Positions 1-5,410 of a stretch of DNA of 7,586 bases are shown here, in pieces. This DNA comes from Methanolinea sp. UBA473. GTDB taxonomy: Archaea > Halobacteriota > Methanomicrobia > Methanomicrobiales > Methanospirillaceae. The stretch lies in the NCBI GenBank assembly GCA_002509495.1, contig DAEV01000053.1, positions 1-7,586 on the forward strand. The letters run 5' to 3'. A program made the position numbers and the translations under genes. The notes under the pieces were generated by a model. The model was not told the DNA's origin, made no database searches, and worked only from the letters and a program-made list of their open reading frames with translations. Each line of letters starts with the position of its first letter. Position 1 is the first letter of the stretch.

Positions 1-21
1 TTAGCCGATCTTTGGACACAA

Positions 22-60
22 TCAAAAAATTAATCCGCATTCTGTATCGTACAGGTAACT
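22..60 (+). promoter_or_regulatory. Putative nadE promoter and leader
   Basis: An AT-rich stretch at about 24-33 (AAAAAATTAA) is the only TATA-like element before nadE. Archaeal transcription usually starts about 25 nt downstream of such a box, which would be near 55 and would leave a leader of roughly 10 nt. A weak AGGT lies at 52-55, 9 nt before the ATG. The window begins too close upstream to exclude read-through from an earlier gene. Confidence 0.3.
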
Positions 61-64
61 GCGT

Positions 65-802
65 ATGGAGTCAGATCGAGGCTGTGCGTTGGGAAGAATA
101 GAACAGCTAATCCGATACTCTTTCTGGAGCAGTAAAAGTGAGGGGATCGTGATTGGAGTGAGCGGAGGAGTGGATTCCGCGGTGGCTGCCACAATGTGCT
201 GCAAGGCTGTCGGGGGGGAGCGGGTATTGGGCCTCTGCCTGCCGAGCGAAGTGACCAGCCTCGATGATATGGAGGATGCAAAAGACCTCTGTAAATGGCT
301 GGATATGGAATACCGGGTGATCCCGGTCACCCCGGTTTTGAATGCGTACCGAGCCATGCCCGACTATAAGGAAACACCCTATTTGCTGGGAAACCTCATG
401 GCACGCACCCGCATGGCCATCCTCTTCTATCATGCAAACAGGGACAGGAGACTTGTCTGCGGTACATCGAACCGAACCGAATACCTCCTTGGGTACAGCA
501 CAAAATACGGAGATAGTGCCGCGGATATCCAGCCCATCCTCCACCTGTACAAGACCGAAATCCTGGAAGTTGCACGAGAACTGGGGATCCCACCACGGAT
601 TCTTTTGAAACCACCCTCGGCCAACCTCTGGCCAGGGCAGACCGATGAAGGCGAGATCGGCCTTTCCTATACGGAAATCGACTCAGCGATTATGAACCTC
701 GAGAAGAACGGGTGGAAGAGTTCCTCGGAAGTGGAAGTGCGCGTACTGGATATGGTGAGGAAGAGCGAACACAAACGACTGGCCCCCCCCAGCCTTCTTT
801 AA
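65..802 (+). CDS. nadE: NAD+ synthetase, ammonia-dependent type
   Basis: NAD+ synthetase catalyses the last step of NAD+ synthesis: deamido-NAD+ is adenylated with ATP and then amidated. The 245-aa protein is a single N-type ATP-pyrophosphatase domain. The PP-loop SGGVDSAV is at residues 33-40, a GNLMARTRM segment at 109-117, the GTSNRTEYLLGYSTKYGD block at 133-150, KPPSANLWPGQTDE at 182-195, and the C-terminal HKR..PP signature from 236. There is no N-terminal nitrilase-like glutaminase domain, so free ammonia (or a partner) should be the nitrogen donor. The length is normal for the archaeal single-domain form. The start at 65 places the first helix (RIEQLIRY) at the expected distance from the PP-loop. 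The gene converges with pgi, with only 4 bp between the stop codons. An 8-C run (783-790) lies just before the stop. Confidence 0.95.
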   Translation: MESDRGCALGRIEQLIRYSFWSSKSEGIVIGVSGGVDSAVAATMCCKAVGGERVLGLCLPSEVTSLDDMEDAKDLCKWLDMEYRVIPVTPVLNAYRAMPDYKETPYLLGNLMARTRMAILFYHANRDRRLVCGTSNRTEYLLGYSTKYGDSAADIQPILHLYKTEILEVARELGIPPRILLKPPSANLWPGQTDEGEIGLSYTEIDSAIMNLEKNGWKSSSEVEVRVLDMVRKSEHKRLAPPSLL

Positions 803-806
803 ACTG

Positions 807-1496
807 TCAGGATCCCTGCTCCCGGTAATGTTCCGGGTAGTTCAGGAATCCAAGGACTTCATTTCTTTCCGTGATCAGATCGTAGAGAGGAGACCGGATC
901 GGGATCGGCAGGTGGCAATCCTTTGCGTTAAGACGGCGAATCGGAGGAACAGAGGGATACCGCGGATTTTTCTCCAGGAGTCCCGGTGGAAGTTCATAAT
1001 AGGCGGCCCCTCCGTGAGACTCAAAGAATCCATACTCGCTCGCGAAGGCCGAAGATACAATATTTGCCATCATGAGCTCTTCTGCACCGGGATTGATCGT
1101 CACGTGCCCGTAAGAGGGTTCCACGACGACGACATCCCCTGCCACTGCCTCCACGAAAACGATATCTCCCAGGTCACGTCGCTGGAGGAGGAAGTGTGCC
1201 GTTCCTTCCATCACTTCGTACACTTCCGGGTATGCCGTTCCGGATGGGTTCTCCGGATGATAGTGACCCTTTGTCTTGACATATTCCCCGCAAAGGGTGC
1301 ACGAAGGGATGCAGGTAATGTCAAACCGAAGTTGGTTCTTAGAGAGCCATTGGCTGTCGGCGGGAGTCCTGGCAAGGTCCCGGTACATGGAATAGACCGG
1401 GCCCCTGCAGGCGCAATCCGGATTACGAAGCACAGAGCGGAGCTGGTTCGCAGTCCGCACTTCGGGCCGGGTAAGCAGCGTCCTCCAGATATTCAT
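807..1496 (-). CDS. Cupin-type glucose-6-phosphate isomerase (cPGI family)
   Basis: Archaeal cPGI interconverts glucose-6-phosphate and fructose-6-phosphate in the cytoplasm; in methanogens it serves mainly gluconeogenesis and glycogen turnover. In the 229-aa protein the cupin core is clear: KTKGHYHPE (74-82), then YPEVYEVMEG (89-98), then PSYGHVTINPG (127-137). By family comparison the metal ligands should be His78, His80, Glu91 and His131. Residues after about 165 extend beyond the minimal Pyrococcus-type enzyme. The ATG at 1496 overlaps the TGA of the upstream gene as ATGA, indicating translational coupling. An in-frame GTG at 1514 would add 6 residues and is less likely. Unusual: a CxxxCxxC cluster (Cys62, 66, 69) directly before the first histidine motif, plus Cys28 and Cys30. 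Family assignment is firm; substrate specificity is inferred. Confidence 0.88.
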   Translation of the reverse strand: MNIWRTLLTRPEVRTANQLRSVLRNPDCACRGPVYSMYRDLARTPADSQWLSKNQLRFDITCIPSCTLCGEYVKTKGHYHPENPSGTAYPEVYEVMEGTAHFLLQRRDLGDIVFVEAVAGDVVVVEPSYGHVTINPGAEELMMANIVSSAFASEYGFFESHGGAAYYELPPGLLEKNPRYPSVPPIRRLNAKDCHLPIPIRSPLYDLITERNEVLGFLNYPEHYREQGS

Positions 1497-2770
1497 TCTT
1501 TCTTCTTTCGCCACACCAGCATATAATACGCAGCCCCACCGGCGGCAAGGATTATGAGTAGGATCCCGGCAATCAAAGGAATCACGTCGTTCTCAACAAC
1601 CCTGACCCTTACCTTCAGTGTGTCGGAGATTGCACTGTTGTCCAATGCGTCACGGTAACGGATCTCCGAGTCCAGGCCATACTCCTTGAGTGTAGCCCCC
1701 TGGTCCACGCTCACCTCGTAGCGGGCTGTCGCTGCCTGTCCCGGTTCCAGATCCCCGAGGTAGGCAGTATCGTCACTGCTGGTAAATGGATCCACCTCGC
1801 TTATCCTTGCCTGCGCATCCCTTGCGACAGTGGATCCCTCGTTCCGGTACTCGACCTCGATCACCTTCTTGGAACCCGCCCTGACCTCGTCCGGAGGAGA
1901 TGCAACAACGAATTCAATCTTTCCGCCAACCGGAACACCAATAGTGATAACCTCAGTATCCACCGTGTCCCCTTCCCAATCGGTATAGCGCAGCCCGAGA
2001 TCCAATGGATAAGTGCCCGCTCCGGCTTCCCTTGATACCGATACCTTGAATCTGGCATCCATTGTGCCACCCATTGGCAGATCTCCCACGAAAAGGCTGC
2101 TGTCCGTTGGAACTACAGGGCTTGCTCCGTTCCTTGTGATCTGGATCACCGCATTCCGGACATCTTCCGATCCGTCATTCGCTATCTTCAAGTCAAGATA
2201 CCCCTGGGTACCCGCGTTCAGGGAATCTCCTGTGACCGAGACCACATTGAGATGAGCTCTGGGCTCAATTTCGACAAGAAGGGGAATAGTGCGATTCACC
2301 TCGCGATAGGTATACTGGATCGCATCCTGTCCATACTGTTCGGCGGTAGAGAGGTAAGTATAGTCAAGATTGAGCGGAAGGGTATATCTCCCGGCAGGTG
2401 TCCCTGTCGGGACTTTTACGGAATATGCCACCTGAACCGTCTTTCCTCCGCCGATTTCCCCGATCATCTGTGGATCGGACTTGACGATCAGGGGGCTGTC
2501 TCCGGGGGAGAGCCCGGCCCGGACCAGTTTTGCTGTATTGGGGAGGTCTTCGCGGCTGATAATCGTGGATTGAACGAATTTCATATCAATCAGCCCACGG
2601 TTCTCGATATTAACCTTGAGGACTACCTCCTCCCCAGGGATGAACTCGTTGCTCCCTGCCACCGCAGCCTGAAGTTCGGGGCCTCCGGTCATATACTTCT
2701 CTCCCGCAGAGGCCGGTATACTAATAAAACTGATTAAAACGGCCAGAATGACAATATGCCGCCAAAACAT
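1493..2770 (-). CDS. Membrane-anchored CARDB/COG1361-like surface protein
   Basis: A 425-aa secreted, membrane-anchored protein with no enzymatic motif. The N-terminus is a signal peptide: Arg4, a hydrophobic core at 6-18, and probable cleavage after Ala-Ser-Ala (residue 22). Three tandem beta-sandwich domains follow, at about 30-170, 173-280 and 285-392. Each shows the CARDB/NEW3-like pattern of a V.V...N.G strand and a later LGDL.PG or VGDLPMG turn. A single C-terminal transmembrane helix (about 395-418) ends in Arg-Lys-Lys-Lys, so the repeats face outward. One N-glycosylation sequon is visible (Asn159-Arg-Thr). COG1361 S-layer-domain proteins of this shape are common in methanogens, usually without known function; adhesion or an envelope role is inferred. 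The ATG at 2770 is chosen because the signal peptide starts there. Upstream in-frame starts would add 41 residues read through the control region. It is coupled to pgi by ATGA and divergent from a TrmB-like gene. Confidence 0.82.
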   Translation of the reverse strand: MFWRHIVILAVLISFISIPASAGEKYMTGGPELQAAVAGSNEFIPGEEVVLKVNIENRGLIDMKFVQSTIISREDLPNTAKLVRAGLSPGDSPLIVKSDPQMIGEIGGGKTVQVAYSVKVPTGTPAGRYTLPLNLDYTYLSTAEQYGQDAIQYTYREVNRTIPLLVEIEPRAHLNVVSVTGDSLNAGTQGYLDLKIANDGSEDVRNAVIQITRNGASPVVPTDSSLFVGDLPMGGTMDARFKVSVSREAGAGTYPLDLGLRYTDWEGDTVDTEVITIGVPVGGKIEFVVASPPDEVRAGSKKVIEVEYRNEGSTVARDAQARISEVDPFTSSDDTAYLGDLEPGQAATARYEVSVDQGATLKEYGLDSEIRYRDALDNSAISDTLKVRVRVVENDVIPLIAGILLIILAAGGAAYYMLVWRKKKE

Positions 2771-2779
2771 GGGAATCAC

Positions 2780-2801
2780 TGTTGTTATTGCTATAACAAC
2801 A
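2780..2801. promoter_or_regulatory. 22-bp dyad, candidate operator of the divergent promoter
   Basis: The arms TGTTGTTAT and ATAACAACA are perfect 9-bp complements around a 4-bp centre (TGCT). The site sits in the 61-bp gap between the divergent surface-protein gene (start 2770) and the TrmB-family gene (start 2832). It abuts the forward TATA-like box and would cover the probable start point of the reverse transcript. Such a placement suits a repressor acting on both directions. Binding by the adjacent TrmB-like protein is an inference from position. Confidence 0.6.
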
Positions 2802-2825
2802 TTTATGGTCCAATCCATATATATG
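2801..2825. promoter_or_regulatory. TATA-like boxes of the divergent promoters
   Basis: ATTTATGG at 2801-2808 is about 26 nt before the ATG at 2832, so the forward transcript would be leaderless, which fits the missing SD sequence. CATATATATG at 2817-2826 read on the minus strand would start transcription near 2794, giving the reverse gene a leader of about 24 nt. Positions are judged by eye from archaeal spacing rules. Confidence 0.4.
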
Positions 2826-2831
2826 TATGCG

Positions 2832-3611
2832 ATGGCAGACCCCTCCACTCTCCTGGCCCTCACAGAACAACTGAAATCACTGGGGCTGACCAAGTACGAA
2901 GCACTCGTCTATATCGCCCTCCTCCAGGTATCCGGCGCTACGGCAACCGAGATCCATGAACGCTCCGGCGTGCCGAGAGCATCGGTATATCCCGTGCTCG
3001 ACCGGCTTGTTGGCAAGAACCTCGTTTCCATCGCCCACACCACCCCCAAGCGGTTCAATGCCGTGGATCCGGAGGAGGGCATCGATCACCTCATGAAATC
3101 TTTGGGGTCCGACGCGGTAAAAGCCAGGAAGCAGCTATCCAAGATCTACAGGGAGCGATCCCCGGGTGAACGCGGGGACCAGGAACTCATCTGGAGCATC
3201 AGCGGGAGGGAGAACATACGTTCCCGACTCCTGGATCTCATTGCCCAGGCGAAAGCGAACGTAAAGATCATCCTCGTCGGTGATTATCTGAAATCCGAGA
3301 TCCTCGACATCCTGGTGATTACGGACAGGGCGGGCACTGTTCAGGTGGAGATTGCCACGGACCGCTGGGAGGGGTCCGTTCCGGATCGAGTGAAGGTATT
3401 TATTCGAAAGCACCATGAACCGGATGACAGGGGGGTAAAAGTGCCGTTCACAGGGGGGATATTCCTCGTGGACGACAGGAAGGGAATGGTAGTGATGATC
3501 TCCCCAGATGAGGGGGCTACCGCATTATTTTCAGAATCAACAGGATTTTTAAGGTTCTTTTCGATGATATGGGACTTTTTTTCCACCAACGGAAAGAAAA
3601 AACCTCAATAA
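2832..3611 (+). CDS. TrmB-family transcriptional regulator
   Basis: The 259-aa protein has an N-terminal winged helix-turn-helix of the TrmB type (about 3-80): LKSLGLTKYEALVYIALL, then TATEIHERSGVPRASVYPVL, whose second half is the recognition helix, then a wing around 64-78. A charged helix (84-112) leads into a phospholipase-D-like sensor fold (about 116-255) without HKD catalytic residues. The long C-terminal sugar-binding domain of classical Thermococcus TrmB is absent, so the ligand cannot be inferred. Start choice: ATG 2832 gives the usual N-terminus and has a TATA-like box 26 nt upstream. ATG 2823 is possible. An upstream start at 2748 would run through the dyad and into the divergent gene. 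TrmB relatives often control sugar metabolism, and the divergent pair contains pgi. The 3' end overlaps the convergent DUF128 gene by 7 bp. Confidence 0.85.
   Translation: MADPSTLLALTEQLKSLGLTKYEALVYIALLQVSGATATEIHERSGVPRASVYPVLDRLVGKNLVSIAHTTPKRFNAVDPEEGIDHLMKSLGSDAVKARKQLSKIYRERSPGERGDQELIWSISGRENIRSRLLDLIAQAKANVKIILVGDYLKSEILDILVITDRAGTVQVEIATDRWEGSVPDRVKVFIRKHHEPDDRGVKVPFTGGIFLVDDRKGMVVMISPDEGATALFSESTGFLRFFSMIWDFFSTNGKKKPQ
3593..3602 (-). terminator. U-tract terminator of the DUF128 gene
   Basis: On the minus strand TTTTTTCTTT begins 2 nt after the TGA of the DUF128 gene. Archaeal transcription commonly ends at such U-rich stretches without a hairpin. It lies inside the 3' end of the convergent TrmB-family gene. 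Confidence 0.4.
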
Positions 3612-4354
3612 TCGAGGATCTCGTGCATGGTACTGATGTCCATAAGCCCTTTAATGGCCTGGGTCATGACATAGACACCCCCTTCTTTGATCGCGGCCAT
3701 CGGATTTGTCCCCCCGAGTGCCACGATTCCCATGTATTGCGGGTCTACCGTGACGCCGAGCGCCGGTGTATTGGGGAGTCCCACATCGAGGATACCCGAA
3801 AAACTGCTGCCCGAAAGGTCATCGATCACCTCTCCCACAAGCGATTCGGCCTCCATATGGCATTGCCGGATGTTGGCAAGGATATTCCCGCTCCCTCTCC
3901 TCATCACCTCGTTCACGGAGGTGATGTCCTGAGCGATCAACGCCTGGAGGGGGTCAATCGTAGTATGTTCATAGAGGATCATATGGGTGAATCGTCGCGG
4001 GATACGATGTTCGATCCCCACCACACCTCCCCCGATGGGATTTGCAGGCACCCCTCTCTTCAGAAGGATCCCGTCAAGGGTCGAGCTGCATACGGTGATG
4101 ATGGCGGTATGGCCCGAAGGGACCTTGTAATCTCCCACCTTTTCTCCAGGATCCATCAGCCTGATCAACCCGCTGACGCACACCCCCGCTTTGAAGGCAT
4201 CCTTCATCACCGAGATTGCATACTCCATGTCCTTGTTCATGATCAGGGAAAGATTATACACCACCGATCCGGTCCCTTCCCTTGGATCAAAGGACACTTG
4301 CATGGCGTACTCTTCGATCCGGGTGTTCACAAACTTCAAGGGGAGATTCATCAT
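3605..4354 (-). CDS. DUF128 / NrpR-regulatory-domain protein without HTH
   Basis: The 249-aa protein is one NrpR-type DUF128 domain with a short N-terminal extension. Recognisable blocks are AGVCVSGLI (56-64), ITVCSSTLDGILLKRGVP (86-103), IGGGVVGIEH (107-116), YEHTTIDPLQALI (128-140), TSVNEVMRRGSGNILANIR (145-163), and a C-terminal PALGVTVDP then VALGGTNPMAAI (197-222). In NrpR, the methanogen repressor of nif and glnA, this domain senses 2-oxoglutarate and works with an N-terminal winged helix. Here no DNA-binding domain precedes it, so it resembles the stand-alone NrpRII-type partner of Methanosarcina, or an unrelated ligand-sensing use of the fold. Start: ATG 4354 has an AGGAGAT ribosome-binding site 8 nt upstream; a second ATG follows at once. 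It is divergent from an unknown gene across a 59-bp gap holding a dyad. The domain call is firm; a nitrogen role is inference. Confidence 0.82.
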   Translation of the reverse strand: MMNLPLKFVNTRIEEYAMQVSFDPREGTGSVVYNLSLIMNKDMEYAISVMKDAFKAGVCVSGLIRLMDPGEKVGDYKVPSGHTAIITVCSSTLDGILLKRGVPANPIGGGVVGIEHRIPRRFTHMILYEHTTIDPLQALIAQDITSVNEVMRRGSGNILANIRQCHMEAESLVGEVIDDLSGSSFSGILDVGLPNTPALGVTVDPQYMGIVALGGTNPMAAIKEGGVYVMTQAIKGLMDISTMHEILDY

Positions 4355-4360
4355 GAGTAC

Positions 4361-4368
4361 ATCTCCTA
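4361..4368 (-). promoter_or_regulatory. Strong ribosome-binding site of the DUF128 gene
   Basis: AATAGGAGATG on the minus strand carries GGAG 8 nt before the ATG at 4354, the clearest SD match in the window. It decides the start and implies a leadered transcript. Confidence 0.6.
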
Positions 4369-4372
4369 TTCA

Positions 4373-4390
4373 ATAGAAAAATTGTTCTAT
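4373..4390. promoter_or_regulatory. ATAGAA-N6-TTCTAT dyad, candidate operator
   Basis: Perfect 6-bp inverted arms, ATAGAA (4373-4378) and TTCTAT (4385-4390), flank a 6-bp spacer between two divergent genes. The right arm overlaps CTATAAG (4387-4393), a TATA-like box usable in both directions. A protein bound here would block both promoters. The core GAA-N6-TTC has the same geometry as the published NrpR operator GGAA-N6-TTCC of Methanococcus maripaludis, though the outer bases differ. Confidence 0.5.
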
Positions 4391-4413
4391 AAGATAGGGG
4401 AAATGTATGGTTA

Positions 4414-5391
4414 ATGGAAGAAAACATTCGGGAAAAGGCGAGAAATGCGATTAGGGGCATCCTGGAGGCCGCAGAATTCCGCATTACCGCGGTTGAGGAC
4501 CCATTCGACCTGGCCGAACGGGACGGGGAGTACATGCTGGTGCTCTGCAGCAACGACCAGAGCGAAATAGAGGATTTTGATACGACATCTTATCGGCTCA
4601 TGAAAGAGGGGCAGGAGATCTCCTACAGAAAGTTACTGTTCAGCCTCAATTCGGGGATCTCCGCGACCAACACCATAGTCTGGGGTGTGGACGAGTTCAT
4701 CCGATATGCCGGGGAGGCAGACCTTGCCCGAATCCTGAACCGTACTCTCACTCTCTCCTTTGCAGGCGGTTCTGCTCCTGGTCCTTCCGGACAGAAGACT
4801 GCTCCCGGGAGGACTGGGACGGTCCAGGCACCGGTGACTGAGGAAGAGCCGACAGGGATGGCCATTCCTCATCTCCCGATAAGGGTGAACAAAGAAGCGG
4901 CAATGAAGATCGCAAAGATCCAGGGCTCAGCGAACCTTCGGTTCCTGCCATACTGGTTTTACACCTACGTGAGTTCCGGTGAGCAGGTATACAAAGATAA
5001 CCGCATTCCCTTCGACGCCGAGGGAGGTGGAGGGATCAATGCCATCAACGGCATCCCTATGGACTCACATCCGGAAGATGTGATTGAGGAGGGAGTGCCT
5101 CAATCCGCAGAGATCGTGCAGCCCCACCTCTCGAAAGAGGATGCCGTTGAGAAAATTTCTGCGGATGTCGTCGCCCGCCTCACGCAGACGGTCCGGATCA
5201 AGCAGGTGAAAGGGGATGCCATCTTCTACGAAGAGAAAGTTCTCAAGCCGGACAGGAAGAACATTGCAGTCGATATCACCCAGGTGTACGTCCCTATCTG
5301 GCAGGTGCGGGGGAAGAAGATCGTCGAGGTGAACGCGTTCACCGGCGAAATTCTCTCCGAACCGATGGATGAGGGCGTGGAGATCCTCTGA
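4414..5391 (+). CDS. Unrecognised two-domain protein
   Basis: I do not recognise this 325-aa protein. It has no signal peptide or transmembrane helix and should be cytoplasmic. Residues 1-115 form an alpha/beta domain; FDLAERDGEYMLVLCSND (31-48) recalls the central hairpin of restriction-endonuclease-like folds, but the E.K catalytic pair is absent, so any such domain would be inactive. A Gly/Pro/Thr-rich linker (about 116-150) follows. The C-terminal domain (150-325) has LPYWFYTYV (178-186), a glycine run at 204-207, and two related strand motifs ending in VYVPIWQV then VEVNAFTGEIL (291-314), which resembles a PepSY-like turn. ATG 4414 overlaps a preceding stop (TAATG) and has GGGGA 12 nt upstream; a TATA-like box at 4385-4393 would allow a leaderless transcript. 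It shares a control region with the DUF128 gene and is 19 bp before a flavoenzyme gene, probably in one operon. Confidence 0.8.
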   Translation: MEENIREKARNAIRGILEAAEFRITAVEDPFDLAERDGEYMLVLCSNDQSEIEDFDTTSYRLMKEGQEISYRKLLFSLNSGISATNTIVWGVDEFIRYAGEADLARILNRTLTLSFAGGSAPGPSGQKTAPGRTGTVQAPVTEEEPTGMAIPHLPIRVNKEAAMKIAKIQGSANLRFLPYWFYTYVSSGEQVYKDNRIPFDAEGGGGINAINGIPMDSHPEDVIEEGVPQSAEIVQPHLSKEDAVEKISADVVARLTQTVRIKQVKGDAIFYEEKVLKPDRKNIAVDITQVYVPIWQVRGKKIVEVNAFTGEILSEPMDEGVEIL

Positions 5392-5410
5392 CCAGGTCCG
5401 GTTCCGATCC

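Noticed and set aside
3..101. Open frame from the window edge on the + strand, ending in TAG at 99-101, overlapping the start of nadE
   Set aside because: It could be the tail of an upstream gene, but only 32 codons are visible, it crosses the AT-rich probable promoter, and it matches nothing I recognise. Upstream sequence would decide.
868..906. Four GATC sites within 34 bp at the 3' end of pgi
   Set aside because: They are explained by Ile and Asp codon choice in the coding sequence; GATC is frequent elsewhere in the window.
1285..1308. CxxxCxxC as a radical-SAM signature
   Set aside because: The surrounding protein is a small cupin with no SAM-enzyme barrel, so the motif is at most a metal or redox cluster.
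828..1526. 232-codon + strand open frame antisense to pgi
   Set aside because: It is a compositional shadow: the opposite strand carries clear cupin motifs, and this frame shows no family features.
2748..2831. 28-codon N-terminal extension of the TrmB-family protein
   Set aside because: It would be translated through the dyad and the divergent gene start, with no SD; the HTH domain begins normally after ATG 2832.
3569..4414. 281-codon + strand open frame antisense to the DUF128 gene
   Set aside because: The opposite strand matches the NrpR domain along its length and has a good SD; this frame gives a His/Asp-rich product without motifs.
4403..4414. Mini open frame (Met-Tyr-Gly-stop) just before the unknown gene, sharing TAATG with its start
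   Set aside because: Three codons preceded by GGGGA is easily a chance event; it is noted only as a possible leader if the transcript starts upstream of 4403.
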